A stretch of DNA of 64,000 bases, taken from assembly GCF_010993745.1 (NCBI RefSeq), contig NZ_WOTN01000001.1, forward strand, positions 2,607,235-2,671,234, in the 5' to 3' direction. Positions within the stretch are counted from its first letter, which is position 1. The number at the start of each line of letters is the position of its first letter. The notes below the pieces were generated by a model. It ran no database searches and was not told where the DNA came from. It saw only the letters and a list, made by a program, of their open reading frames with translations. Of the stretch, positions 39,029 to 47,917 are shown one piece after another. The DNA comes from Fodinicola acaciae (GTDB lineage: Bacteria; Actinomycetota; Actinomycetes; Mycobacteriales; HKI-0501). A program made the position numbers and the translations under genes.

Positions 39029-39565
39029 ATGCCGCGTCGCGACGCGCAACGCAACTACGAACGGCTGCTGACCGAAGGGGAGGTCGCCTTTGACCGGGAC
39101 GGTGTGGGTGCCTCGCTCGACGACATCGCGAAAGCGGCGTCGGTCGGTAACGCGACCCTCTACCGGCACTTTCCCAGCCGAGCGGCCATCCTGGAGGCGA
39201 TCTACGGCGAGCGGGTGAGAACCTTGCCCGCGGTGGCCGCGTCGCTGGTCACGGACGGCGACCCGGGCGCTGCCCTGGTGACCTGGTTGCGGACGGTCAT
39301 CTCGCTCCTCAACGGCAGCCGCGGGCTCCGCGAGGCATTCGAAGCCGCGACGATGGCTGACTCCGAGCTTCGGCACATCGAATGGCCCCAGATCGTACGC
39401 GCCGCCGCCAAACCGCTGCTGGCCAACGCGCAGGCCGCCGGCGTCATCCGACCGGACCTGACCACAGCAGAACTGATCACGTTGCTCACCGCCATCGCCA
39501 AAGCCGCCACCCCCGCCGACGCCAAGCGCTGCCTCACCCTGCTGATCGACGGCCTCGGCGCCTAA
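39029..39565 (+). CDS. TetR-family transcriptional regulator
   Basis: 178 residues. The helix-turn-helix is ASLDDIAKAASVGNATLYRHFPSR, and the C-terminal ligand domain is of the SbtR-like type. ATG 39029 with GAGGGG upstream. It probably represses itself and the divergent SnoaL-like gene via the two CGGGGA repeats. Confidence 0.9.
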   Translation: MPRRDAQRNYERLLTEGEVAFDRDGVGASLDDIAKAASVGNATLYRHFPSRAAILEAIYGERVRTLPAVAASLVTDGDPGAALVTWLRTVISLLNGSRGLREAFEAATMADSELRHIEWPQIVRAAAKPLLANAQAAGVIRPDLTTAELITLLTAIAKAATPADAKRCLTLLIDGLGA

Positions 39566-39577
39566 AAGGCCGCCGAG
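39554..39577. terminator. Hairpin over the TetR stop codon
   Basis: CTCGGCG paired with CGCCGAG; the loop contains the TAA stop. Convergent with the gene ending at 39618. Confidence 0.45.
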
Positions 39578-39617
39578 CATTCTGTGTGCGGGTGGGTTGG
39601 CGAGGTGCTTCTGCCGG

Positions 39618-40625
39618 TCATCGGGACGGGACGTCGGTGGTGTGAGAGTCGTTGGTGGTTGCGGCGATGAGACGGTCGCCGTCGGGTGTGCGGTAGTAGA
39701 GGACGGATCGGCCGGCGCGGCGGCGGCGTACGAGTTGGGCGTCCAGGAGGATTTTGAGGTGGTTGCCGACGGCGCCGAGAGTGAAGCCGGTCGCTGAGAC
39801 CAGTTGTGTGGTGCTCATTGGGTTGCCCAGTTGGCTGAGCAGTGTCGCGCGTGCTGGGCCGATGAGCCGGCGTAGGGCATGTGGTGCGGTCGGTGTGTCG
39901 CCGGCCAGCAGACCGGTGCACGGGTAGACCACCGAGTACAGGTGCGGCAGGCGCCAGCCGACCCAGCCGTGTGCGCCGGTGATGGGGATGAACAGCAGCG
40001 AGCCGTCGGCGAGATCTTGGGGTGGATAGTCGTACGCGTTGATCTGCAGTCGTCCCTCACCGAGCCAGCGCATGTTGGGTCGCATGTCGTCCAGCGCGGC
40101 GGCCCAGCCGCCGGTGCTCAGCCGGCGGATGCGTGCGATCGTGTCCGCGTCGAAGGCGCGTTTGCGGCGTTGCCAGTCCGGTTTGACGGCGGTGGTCCAC
40201 ACCCACTCCATCACCTCGGCGATCCGGTCTGGCAGGTCCGGTACGTCCAGGTCTGGTACGTGCAATGTCGGGTCGTGGGCGGCGGCCGTGTCGGCCATCA
40301 GGTCGGCTAGTAGTGCGGCCGGTGTGGCGCCGCGGATGCGGTCGAGCTCTTCGTCGAAGGTCTGCTCCTGCTCGGTCGGTGGCACACAGAGGAAGTCGAC
40401 CAACCACGCCGGCCGGAAGCCCCAGGCCAGGAACGCGCGGCCGACCGGATCGTCGGCCATCCGCCGCTGGAACGCCGCCCGCAACTGACTGACGTGAGCC
40501 AGTTGACCCGGGCGGTTGGGCCGCCGGCCCATCAACACGTTCAACGTCGCGACCGTCTCGGCCAGCGCTGATATCCGGAATCTGCTGCCGGCCAGGACGT
40601 CCGCGTTGACTAGCCACAGCCCCAC
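39618..40625 (-). CDS. DUF5937-ArsR helix-turn-helix regulator
   Basis: 335 residues. A long N-terminal DUF5937-like domain (about 1-245) is followed by an ArsR-type winged helix at about 250-320 (RRLIGPARATLLSQLGNPMSTTQLV, then FTLGAVGNHLKILLDAQLVRRRR). GTG 40625 with GGAGG at 6 nt. It diverges from an MFS transporter it probably controls. Confidence 0.85.
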   Translation of the reverse strand: MGLWLVNADVLAGSRFRISALAETVATLNVLMGRRPNRPGQLAHVSQLRAAFQRRMADDPVGRAFLAWGFRPAWLVDFLCVPPTEQEQTFDEELDRIRGATPAALLADLMADTAAAHDPTLHVPDLDVPDLPDRIAEVMEWVWTTAVKPDWQRRKRAFDADTIARIRRLSTGGWAAALDDMRPNMRWLGEGRLQINAYDYPPQDLADGSLLFIPITGAHGWVGWRLPHLYSVVYPCTGLLAGDTPTAPHALRRLIGPARATLLSQLGNPMSTTQLVSATGFTLGAVGNHLKILLDAQLVRRRRAGRSVLYYRTPDGDRLIAATTNDSHTTDVPSR

Positions 40626-40645
40626 GTTTCGCCTCCGTACGAAAC
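40626..40645. promoter_or_regulatory. Possible operator GTTTCG-N8-CGAAAC
   Basis: 6-bp inverted repeat abutting the start codon of the DUF5937-ArsR gene and spanning its ribosome site, in the 59-bp divergent gap to the MFS gene. Confidence 0.35.
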
Positions 40646-40684
40646 ATTACTGGTTGGTGCGCTGGATTGCCGACACTTCCTGCC

Positions 40685-41911
40685 ATGCGCACGTACCGAG
40701 AGTTGTTCCGCACACCGGAGTTCACCGCCTTGTTCGGCGGGTCGTGCGCGCAGGTCGCCGCGTCGACGCTGACCGGCATCGCATTGGCCACGTTGGTGTA
40801 CGACCGCACCGACTCTCCATTGCTGGCGGCGTTGGCGATGTTCGGACCGTCCTTCGCGAACCTGATCGGCGCGACCACGCTGCTGTCGGTGGCCGACCGT
40901 GTGCCGTCGCGGGCGGCGATGACACTGATCGCCTGCGCGTCGGCGGTGGCTGGCGTGGTCCTCGCGGCGCCGGGCATGCCACTGCCGGCGATGTTCGCGG
41001 TGATCTTCGTACTGGGCCTGGTCGGCTCGCTGGGTGCTGGTGTCCAGTACGGGCTGCTTGGCGAGATCGTCCCGCGGCGGGGCTACGTGCTGGGCCGGTC
41101 CGCGCTCAACGTCGCCGTCGGCGTGATGCAGCTGGCGGGTTTCGCGTTGGGCGGTGTCGTCCTTGCGGTGATGTCGGCGCGCGCGGCGTTGGTCCTCGGT
41201 GCGGCGCTGGCGATCGGCGCGGCACTGGTCTTCCGGCTGGCTCTTGCCGCTCGGCCGGCACGCGCGTCGGGGCGACCGTCGGTCGCGATCACCTGGCACG
41301 TCAATCGCGAACTCCTGTCCACCCGCGCTCGCCGAGCCGTCTACCTGTCGATGTGGATCCCCAACGGCCTGGTCGTGGGATGCGAGGCACTGTTCGTGCC
41401 GTACGCGCCACAATCAGCCGCGGCTCTGTTCGTAGCCGCGGCGCTGGGAATGCTGCTCGGCGACATCGCCGCCGGCCGATTCCTGTCACCGGCCATACGG
41501 CGCTGGTCGGTCACGCCGTTGCGTTTTCTGCTGGCGGTCCCGTACCTGCTGTTCGCGGTGCCGTTGAGCGTGCCGGTCGCCGCCGTGGCCGTCGCCGTCG
41601 CCGCCACCGGATTCGCCTCCACGCTGCTGCTGCAGGAACGGCTGGTCGCGCTGACCAGCGAGCGCATCCGCGGGCACGCGCTGGGCCTGCACGCGACCGG
41701 CATGAAGATCATGCAAGCCGTCGGCGCGACCGTCGCCGGCCTGCTCGCCCAGTGGCTGCCCACCGGCACGACCATGGCCGTCCTGGCCGTGGCATCGATC
41801 GCCGTCACCGCGGCACTCGGTCCCGGTCTGCGGCTGTCCCAACCCGACCGAGCCAGCAACGCAGACCAACGGAAAACATCAGTGAAACAACAAGAACTCT
41901 CCGCGCCATAA
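40685..41911 (+). CDS. MFS transporter
   Basis: 408 residues with about 11-12 membrane helices of the major facilitator superfamily. A first helix begins YRELFRTPEFTALFGGSCAQ, and a basic loop lies near residue 195. The substrate is not predictable, and export is more likely than uptake given the regulator pairing. ATG 40685 has no clear ribosome site; it may be leaderless or start at the TTG at 40667. Confidence 0.88.
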   Translation: MRTYRELFRTPEFTALFGGSCAQVAASTLTGIALATLVYDRTDSPLLAALAMFGPSFANLIGATTLLSVADRVPSRAAMTLIACASAVAGVVLAAPGMPLPAMFAVIFVLGLVGSLGAGVQYGLLGEIVPRRGYVLGRSALNVAVGVMQLAGFALGGVVLAVMSARAALVLGAALAIGAALVFRLALAARPARASGRPSVAITWHVNRELLSTRARRAVYLSMWIPNGLVVGCEALFVPYAPQSAAALFVAAALGMLLGDIAAGRFLSPAIRRWSVTPLRFLLAVPYLLFAVPLSVPVAAVAVAVAATGFASTLLLQERLVALTSERIRGHALGLHATGMKIMQAVGATVAGLLAQWLPTGTTMAVLAVASIAVTAALGPGLRLSQPDRASNADQRKTSVKQQELSAP

Positions 41912-41944
41912 GCGACCTCACCGACGGAGAGCAAGAAAGAAACC

Positions 41945-42469
41945 ATGGAAACGACAATGAAAGGAACGACCGTGCAACCCAACGATGTCACCGAGATCCT
42001 CAACAGGCCGCTCAGCCAGGAACTGTTGGATCGCGACCTGACCCGCCTGGCATACGTCGCCACGGACGGCACACCACGCAGCATCCCGATCGGTTTCACC
42101 TGGAACGGCACGCACATCGTCATGTGCACCGCAACCAACGCGCCCAAACTACCAAGCCTGCGCGCCAACCCCATGGTCGCCCTCACCATCGACACCGAAG
42201 TGCACCCACCCAAAATCCTGCTCATCCGCGGCCGAGCCGAACTCGACGCCGTCGACGGCGTCCCCGACGAATACCTGCAAATGAACGGCGCACTCCAGAT
42301 GACCCAAGAACAACGCGTGGAATGGGAAGCCGGCGTCAAAGCGCTCTACAACGGCATGGTCCGAATCGTGGTAACACCCACCTGGGCCAAACTCATCGAC
42401 TTCGAAACCACCCTCCCCACCGCCGTCGAACAACTGATCCAGCAACAACAACAGCGCCAGCACACCTAA
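41945..42469 (+). CDS. PNPOx-like split-barrel protein
   Basis: 174 residues from ATG 41945, but GTG 41972 with AAAGGA 6 nt upstream is an equally good start. The fold is seen in LLDRDLTRLAYVATDGTPRSIPIGFTWNG, then NPMVALTID and GRAELD. Probably a flavin or F420-binding protein. The C-terminus is Gln-rich (IQQQQQRQ). It lies 33 nt after the MFS gene on the same strand. Confidence 0.85.
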   Translation: METTMKGTTVQPNDVTEILNRPLSQELLDRDLTRLAYVATDGTPRSIPIGFTWNGTHIVMCTATNAPKLPSLRANPMVALTIDTEVHPPKILLIRGRAELDAVDGVPDEYLQMNGALQMTQEQRVEWEAGVKALYNGMVRIVVTPTWAKLIDFETTLPTAVEQLIQQQQQRQHT

Positions 42470-42943
42470 AGACCCACCTGCGAGTAGTTGTCGTGACGAT
42501 CCGGCGCGGCCGTGATGGTGTACGCGCGGCGGCTCGTCCGGTTACACCGACTCGGCTTGCGAAGCCACAGATCACTGCCTGGTGTGACTGGCATCCACCA
42601 ATCGCTCCCGGATACGAGGACCTTTTCTCGATCCGTGAGCCCATCGTCGCCTCATCGCGAGCGCGAATACGTGCCGTTCACAGCCGGACGGCAGCGCACC
42701 AGCGCCGCCGTCCGGCCGGGGTCAACCGTACGCCGGTGAAGAAACACCGTCGATGCGGCGACAGCTTCCAGATTGTGAAATGCGGGTTACGCCCCGACCT
42801 GCCGCCCACGGACATGTTCCTATCGGATGTAGCGGAGGGACGTACGCGGCCAGGATGGTCGCACAATCCCGTTGCTCACCGGACCAGGGCGGCGACGTGA
42901 CCTCGGCCGCACGCGGCCGGTGTCTGGATGAGTGGGTGCCTAC
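42470..42943. other. Gap without a recognisable gene
   Basis: 474 bp. Open frames exist on both strands but lack ribosome sites and family signatures, and third-position GC is weaker than in neighbours. Probably decayed sequence. Confidence 0.4.
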
Positions 42944-44113
42944 TCATCGGGTTCTGGTCAGGATCGCCGCTGCGCTGACGGCTGCGGTGACGGTCAGGGT
43001 GACGGCCGGCCATCCGGCGTTTGCCGCGAGGGTGCCGGCGATGGCGGTCCCGGTCGCTCCGGCGGCGTAGTAGCAGGTGAGGTAGGCGGCGTTGAGTGCG
43101 CCGGATCGTTCGGGGTCGATCGCGACGACGCGGGCTTGGTTGGCGACTTGGGCGGCGAAGCATCCCGCGTCGAAGAGGGCGAGCGTGACGGCGCTCCAGC
43201 CGGGTTGGCCGAGTGTGATTGTCAGGGCGAGCGCGGACAGTGCCGCCGTCGTGAGCGCCGTCGTCATGACCACACGGGTGCCATAGCGGTCGGCGAGACG
43301 TCCCGCGAGCCGTGTTACGGCCAGGCCGAGGACGCCCGCGAGGCTGTACAGGCCGATCGCGGCGGAACTCTGACCGTACGGCGGCGCGGCCAAGCAGATG
43401 ACCAGGCCGACCCAGACGACGTTGAACGCGAAGAACCACAGCATCCCGGCTGCCGTCGATCGGCGCAGGCCGTGGCTGTCGCGCAGCAGTGCGGGCAGGG
43501 ACTGGAGCGAGTTGAGATAACCAACTCGACGTTCAGGGACCTGCGCCGGCAGCAACGGCGCCGCGGCAATGGCGCAGACAACAGCGAAGGCGGCAAACAC
43601 CAGCAGTGCGGCGCGCCACCCGAGCTCGTCGGTGAGCAGTCCTCCGACGAACCGGCTCAGCAGAATCCCGGCCGAGATGCCCGCCGACACCGCACCCATA
43701 CGATAGGCCCGGCGGGTGGGGCCGGAGTATTTCCCGACGATCGCGCTGGCTTGCGCCGCCACCGTGGTCGCGGCTCCGATGGCAACGAAACAGCCGATGA
43801 GCGTACCCGCCCCCGGCGCCGCCGCTGCCGCGACCAGCGCGGCGCCTAGTGCGAGCAGTTGCGAGGTGATCAGGGTCCTGGCGCCGACGCGGTCCACGAG
43901 TGGAACCAGCAGTATCAATCCGAGCAGATAGCCGGCCATGGCGGCCGCGGCGACGAGAGCGATCAGCGCCAGCGGCGCCCCCAGGTCAGCGGCGATCGCG
44001 GCCAGTGCCGGCTGCAAGGCGTAGTCGTTGGCAATCGCGCCGCCGGCGGCGACCGCGAGCAGCGCAACCGCGACGCCGGACAGCCGCACACCAATGCCGG
44101 TCGTTCCGGTCAC
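42944..44113 (-). CDS. MFS transporter
   Basis: 389 residues, 12 predicted helices. Motif A-like loop LVDRVGARTLITSQL lies between helices 2 and 3. The C-terminal half is related to the YgaY/NepI-like drug or purine efflux group. GTG 44113 overlaps the RidA stop (GTGA), giving a RidA-MFS operon under the TrmB-type operators. Confidence 0.9.
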   Translation of the reverse strand: MTGTTGIGVRLSGVAVALLAVAAGGAIANDYALQPALAAIAADLGAPLALIALVAAAAMAGYLLGLILLVPLVDRVGARTLITSQLLALGAALVAAAAAPGAGTLIGCFVAIGAATTVAAQASAIVGKYSGPTRRAYRMGAVSAGISAGILLSRFVGGLLTDELGWRAALLVFAAFAVVCAIAAAPLLPAQVPERRVGYLNSLQSLPALLRDSHGLRRSTAAGMLWFFAFNVVWVGLVICLAAPPYGQSSAAIGLYSLAGVLGLAVTRLAGRLADRYGTRVVMTTALTTAALSALALTITLGQPGWSAVTLALFDAGCFAAQVANQARVVAIDPERSGALNAAYLTCYYAAGATGTAIAGTLAANAGWPAVTLTVTAAVSAAAILTRTR

Positions 44114-44475
44114 GCTCCGGCCCGGACAGCCACCGCCTCGACCTCGACGAGGATCGCCTCGTCGACGAATGGGAGTACGTGCACCAGCGCAAACGCGGGA
44201 CGGATCTCGCTGTAGACCTCGCCGTGAGCGCGAGCAGCATCCTGCCAATGGTCGAAATCGGCCACCGCGAGCCGACTCTGCACCACATCGCCCATGCGAA
44301 ACCCGTTCTCTGTCAGGACTTTCTCGATCGTCGCCAACGCGTCGCGCGTCTGGGCGTACACGTCCTCGCCGTCACCGGCCGTGGCGGAGACGAACATGGT
44401 GTCCCCGGTGATCACGCCGCGTGAGTATCCGAAGGTCGACTCCCACGGTGACCCGCTGCTGATGAGCCTGCGCAC
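44110..44475 (-). CDS. RidA-family (YjgF/YER057c/UK114) deaminase-like protein
   Basis: 121 residues. The conserved pattern SRGVITGDTMFVSATAG is present, and the C-terminal motif is RPAFALVHVLPFVDEAILVEVEAVA. RidA hydrolyses reactive enamine/imine intermediates; the canonical substrate-binding Arg lies in EIRPAF. GTG 44475 with AGGAG at 7 nt is preferred over GTG 44490. Confidence 0.88.
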   Translation of the reverse strand: MRRLISSGSPWESTFGYSRGVITGDTMFVSATAGDGEDVYAQTRDALATIEKVLTENGFRMGDVVQSRLAVADFDHWQDAARAHGEVYSEIRPAFALVHVLPFVDEAILVEVEAVAVRAGA

Positions 44476-44488
44476 CCGCCCACTCCTC

Positions 44489-44530
44489 ACTACTCAAGTA
44501 GTACCGCAGGAGCTTACTACTCCGGTAGTA
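44489..44530. promoter_or_regulatory. Two inverted repeats ACTAC-TCNN-GTAGT
   Basis: ACTACTCAAGTAGT at 44489-44502 and TACTACTCCGGTAGTA at 44515-44530, the same ACTAC/GTAGT arms 27 bp apart. The second overlaps a TAGTAT -10 element (44526-44531) for the TrmB gene. They are likely operators for both divergent units. Confidence 0.65.
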
Positions 44531-44562
44531 TCCTCTTCGGCAAAGTGGGTACGCTCGCGGTC

Positions 44563-45411
44563 ATGGCCGTCGACAGTGAGCTCATCTCCGTCCTCACCCG
44601 CCTCGGCTTCACCCAGTACGAGGCGCAGGCGTACACCGCACTGGTCGGCCGGGCCGCGATCACCGGCGCGGAGGTCGGTCGCCGGGCCGGGATGCCGCCG
44701 TCGAAGGTGTACGAGACGCTCACCCGGCTCGAAGCCCGCGGCGCGGTGCTGGTCAACCGCTCCGAACCGGTCCGCTACACCGCCGTCCCCCACCACTGGC
44801 TGCTCCAACAGTTGCGAGCCCGATACGACACCGACGTGGAAGCGGCCCAGGCCGCACTCGACCGGCTCCCCACCGAACGAGAACCCGGCCTGGTCTGGTC
44901 GCTGAGCGGCCGCGACGCGATCATCCACGCGTTCACCCGCACGATCGCCGAGGCCAAGCAAAGCATCTTCGCCGGAATCTGGGACGAGGAACTCGACGAG
45001 TTCCGCGGCCCACTCGAAGCCGCGCCCGGCCGAGGCATCCAGACCCACGTCGCGATCTATGGCCCCCGTACGCTCACCGGGCCCCACACCTACGACCTCA
45101 CCGAATGCGGTGCCAGCGCACGCCTTCGCCTGTCCGGGCGGCGACTCGCAGTGGTGGTCGCCGACGACACCGACGCCATCGTGGCCGAGTTCGGCGACCG
45201 GAGCCCCGACCACGCGACACTCACCACCAACCCGATCATCGCGCTCCTGGCCGTCGAATACCTCAAGGCCGACATCAGCGGACGCCTGCTGATCAACGCC
45301 ATGGACCCCGACACGTACCAACAATTGCTCACCACACCCGGCATGAAGGCGATGCTCCGCCCGATCACAGACCAGGCACCGCAAACACGGTCCGAGGCGC
45401 CAGACGCATGA
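44563..45411 (+). CDS. TrmB-family transcriptional regulator
   Basis: 282 residues. The N-terminal TrmB winged helix (about 5-70) has LTRLGFTQYEAQAYTALVGR and GMPPSKVYETLTRLEARGAV. A C-terminal PLD-like sensor domain has AKQSIFAGIWDEELDEF. Members usually sense sugars or small metabolites. GTG 44545 is an alternative start. It probably binds the ACTAC/GTAGT repeats and controls RidA-MFS. Confidence 0.88.
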   Translation: MAVDSELISVLTRLGFTQYEAQAYTALVGRAAITGAEVGRRAGMPPSKVYETLTRLEARGAVLVNRSEPVRYTAVPHHWLLQQLRARYDTDVEAAQAALDRLPTEREPGLVWSLSGRDAIIHAFTRTIAEAKQSIFAGIWDEELDEFRGPLEAAPGRGIQTHVAIYGPRTLTGPHTYDLTECGASARLRLSGRRLAVVVADDTDAIVAEFGDRSPDHATLTTNPIIALLAVEYLKADISGRLLINAMDPDTYQQLLTTPGMKAMLRPITDQAPQTRSEAPDA

Positions 45412-45618
45412 GACCGGCCGCATTCAGCCGGCCTTGTCGCGTCGGAGGTGATCGGCCAAGATCGTCTTCGTGTCGAAACTTCAGGCCTTCGATGTCGACG
45501 TATACCTGCCTTCGACGACATCAATGACCGCCGACCGCAGGTCGCCCAGTCTCAGCGGCTGACTCCAGGCCTCAGGCTCGAGGACGGAACCCATCGTCCA
45601 GTGGCGGCAACGTGGCCG

Positions 45619-45756
45619 GCCTGGTTGTGGTCAGGTGCGGGCCTGTTGCCGGCATTGGTCGTCGGTGGCGCGGCGTACGTCGGACTCGCGGTTTCGCTGC
45701 GAGTGCGGGAAATCAGCGAGGTCATCGACCAAGTCCGCCGCCGTATCGGCCGCTAG
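45619..45756 (+). pseudogene. C-terminal fragment of a membrane protein
   Basis: 45 codons reading LLPALVVGGAAYVGLAVSLR then VREISEVIDQVRRRIGR*: one membrane helix plus a basic amphipathic tail, as at the end of MurJ/flippase-like proteins. No start or upstream domains are in frame, so it is a remnant. The rest of 45412-45919 shows no gene. Confidence 0.35.
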
Positions 45757-45919
45757 CCATCGCCGGGGCCGGGCAATGACGTACGCGCCCCAACAGCCGG
45801 CCTGTGTCGAGCCAGAACAGCCATTACGCCACACCCGGCAGCGCGAAACGACCCTGGGTGGGCCGCACGAGTCATTGCTCCAACCCTGGGACGCACAGCG
45901 ACCACACGGATGGGGGTCC

Positions 45920-45934
45920 GGGGGCTCCGCCCCC
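45920..45934 (-). terminator. Hairpin downstream of tRNA-Val
   Basis: GGGGGC-TCC-GCCCCC within a G/C-rich run, 67 nt past the tRNA 3' end on the minus strand. Confidence 0.5.
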
Positions 45935-46000
45935 AGTGTGATGACGATGATCGAACACTGGGAAGGCGTGCCCGCCAACCACCCGAAACCTTCGGTCGAG

Positions 46001-46072
46001 TGGGCGCAGCTGGGTTCGAACCAGCGACCCCTCGCTTGTAAGGCGAGTGCTCTTCCACTGAGCTATGCGCCC
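46001..46072 (-). tRNA. tRNA-Val (anticodon UAC)
   Basis: On the minus strand, acceptor arms GGGCGCA and TGCGCCC pair. The D-arm is GCTCAGTGGAAGAGC, the anticodon stem CTCGC/GCGAG encloses loop CTTACAA (anticodon TAC), and the T-arm has GGTTCGAACC. The discriminator is A. The 3' CCA is not encoded. Confidence 0.93.
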
Positions 46073-46167
46073 CGGGCGTACGCCGAGCGGCATACCCGGC
46101 CGGCGTCTAGGGTATCGGACACGCTCTCGGTGCCGGTGAGCCGAGGGCCGGGCTGGTGGAGCAGAGC

Positions 46168-46827
46168 GTGCACAGGGCGGACGTGGTGCTGGTTCATGGC
46201 GGGTTCCTGGGTCCGTGGATCTGGGAGGACGTGGCCGGCATCCTCCGCAACGCCGGCGTACGCGCGCACCTGGTCGACCTGCCGAGTGTCGGCCAGCTCA
46301 AGGGCTTCGAGGACGACGTGCGGGCCGTACGGGAGGCCGTCGAGCAGGCCGGCGCGCCGGTCGTCTGCGGGCACTCGTACGCGGGCGCCGTGATCACCGA
46401 GGCGGTGCGGGAGGCCAAACACCTGGTCTATCTGACCGCGGTGGTGCCCGACGTAGGCGAGAGCCTGGTCAACCTCAGCGACGACGGCGCGGCCGAGGAG
46501 CCGGTGACCGTCAACGCCGACGGGTCGATGACACTGGACCCGGCCGGTGCGGTCGCGATGCTGTTCCACGACTGCGCGCGCGTACGCGCGTGGGACGCCG
46601 TCCACCGGCTGCGGCCGGCGAACGCGGCGACGGGGCACCACGCGGTGACCAGGGCGGCGTGGCGCGAGCTGCCCTGCACGTACGTCAGAGGCCTCTACGA
46701 CCGCCTCGACGAGGTCGTCGCACCGGACTTCTGGCTGACCGCGGACGTACGCGAGATCCCCACCGGCCACTGTCCACAGTGGAGCCGCCCGGACCTGGTC
46801 GCCAACGTGCTGCTGGACCTGGCCTGA
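46168..46827 (+). CDS. Alpha/beta hydrolase
   Basis: 219 residues. The N-terminal VVLVHGGFLGPWIWEDVAGIL holds the oxyanion loop, the nucleophile Ser is in GHSYAGAV, and the catalytic His is probably in IPTGHCPQW. It belongs to the salicylate-esterase-like/AB_hydrolase_6 group. GTG 46168 has GGAG 6 nt upstream; GTG 46156 is an alternative. The substrate is unknown. Confidence 0.88.
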   Translation: MHRADVVLVHGGFLGPWIWEDVAGILRNAGVRAHLVDLPSVGQLKGFEDDVRAVREAVEQAGAPVVCGHSYAGAVITEAVREAKHLVYLTAVVPDVGESLVNLSDDGAAEEPVTVNADGSMTLDPAGAVAMLFHDCARVRAWDAVHRLRPANAATGHHAVTRAAWRELPCTYVRGLYDRLDEVVAPDFWLTADVREIPTGHCPQWSRPDLVANVLLDLA

Positions 46828-46831
46828 AGGT

Positions 46832-46878
46832 CGCATGGCCACCATGCGTGCGTCCAGCGCACGCATGGTGGCCATGCG
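46832..46878. terminator. Perfect 21-bp hairpin between convergent genes
   Basis: The 46832-46852 arm (CGCATGGCCACC...) pairs without mismatch with 46858-46878 around loop TCCAG. It starts 5 nt after the hydrolase stop and ends 10 nt before the ahpE stop. No U-tract. Confidence 0.7.
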
Positions 46879-46888
46879 GCCACAAGGC

Positions 46889-47347
46889 TCAGACCTTCTC
46901 CAGCGCGGCCTTCCAGGCGCTCTGGTCGCGCGCCTCGCCGGGCTGGTTGACCTCGGCGAACTGTACGACGCCGGACTTGTCGACCAGGAACGTGCCGCGC
47001 AGCGCCATGCCGGCCTTCTCGTTGAAGACGCCGTACGACGAGGCCACCGCGCCGTGCGGCCAGAAGTCGGACAGCAGCGGAAACTCGTACTTCTCCTGGT
47101 TGGCCCACGCCTTCAGCGCGAAGACGTGGTCGACGCTCACGCCGAGCACCTGGACCGAGTCGTTCTGGTACGTCGACAGGTCGTCGCGTACGGCGCACAG
47201 CTCACCGGTGCAGATGCCGCTGAACGCGAACGGATAGAACACCACCAGGACGTTCTTGTCGCCACGGAAGGACGACAGGGTGACTTCCTGGTTGTTCTGG
47301 TCCTTCAGGGTGAAGTCAGGTGCCTGCGCGCCAACCTCGACCGCCAT
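46889..47347 (-). CDS. ahpE: AhpE-like peroxiredoxin
   Basis: 152 residues. The peroxidatic Cys46 is in YPFAFSGICTGELCAVRDD, with the conserved Pro and Thr/Ser nearby. A second Cys51 is five residues on. M. tuberculosis AhpE is a one-Cys enzyme without it, so a different resolving scheme is possible. It reduces peroxides in the cytoplasm. ATG 47347 with AGGAGG upstream. It heads away from the DUF3052 and aceE neighbours in the order seen in mycobacteria (Rv2238c region). Confidence 0.93.
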   Translation of the reverse strand: MAVEVGAQAPDFTLKDQNNQEVTLSSFRGDKNVLVVFYPFAFSGICTGELCAVRDDLSTYQNDSVQVLGVSVDHVFALKAWANQEKYEFPLLSDFWPHGAVASSYGVFNEKAGMALRGTFLVDKSGVVQFAEVNQPGEARDQSAWKAALEKV

Positions 47348-47379
47348 GAATGCCTCCTCATCGAATCGATGAGGCAAAC

Positions 47380-47811
47380 CTAACGCTTGGGGCGGCGCGG
47401 CCCGACCAGCCGGGTCGCGGTCCAGTCCTTCGCCGCGTTCAGGTTCGAGGTCTGCTGCAGGCCGGCGGCCGGCGCCGCCTCGCTGATGTCGCTCGGCGGC
47501 ACGTGGCCGTCCCGGCCGGACTTCGGCGAGAGCACCCAGATCACACCGTCCTCGGCCAGCGGACTGCGCGCGTCGACGAGCGCGTCGAACAGGTCACCGT
47601 CGCCGTCCCGCCACCACAGCAGCACGACGTCGACGACCTCGTTCGTGTCCGGGTCCAGCAACTCGTTGCCGGACCGCTCGACGATCGCCTTACGCAACTC
47701 CTCGTCGCTGTCAGCGCCGTGGCCGATCTCCAGCACGAAGGCGTCCGGCTCGATGCCAAGCCGTTCCGCCGGACTCGCACCGTCCGTCTGAGGCGCGGTA
47801 CCGCCTACCAT
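47380..47811 (-). CDS. DUF3052 protein
   Basis: 143 residues. It has ERLGIEPDAFVLEIGHGADSDEELR, VVLLWWRDGDGDLFDALVDA, GVIWVLSPKSGRDGHV and the C-terminal WTATRLVGPR. It is widely conserved in actinobacteria next to aceE/ahpE; function unknown. ATG 47811. Confidence 0.9.
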   Translation of the reverse strand: MVGGTAPQTDGASPAERLGIEPDAFVLEIGHGADSDEELRKAIVERSGNELLDPDTNEVVDVVLLWWRDGDGDLFDALVDARSPLAEDGVIWVLSPKSGRDGHVPPSDISEAAPAAGLQQTSNLNAAKDWTATRLVGPRRPKR

Positions 47812-47917
47812 TCCCCCAACTCTCCTATCGCTCGACTTGCTGCAGGTAGTCCACACACTCGGGGTCACCTGCGCAAGTGGTACGACCGTGCGACACAAAG
47901 TAGCGCCACTGACCCAC

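Noticed and set aside
42470-42943. Possible small genes in the gap
   Set aside because: No ribosome sites, no family motifs and no consistent codon-position GC signal on either strand.
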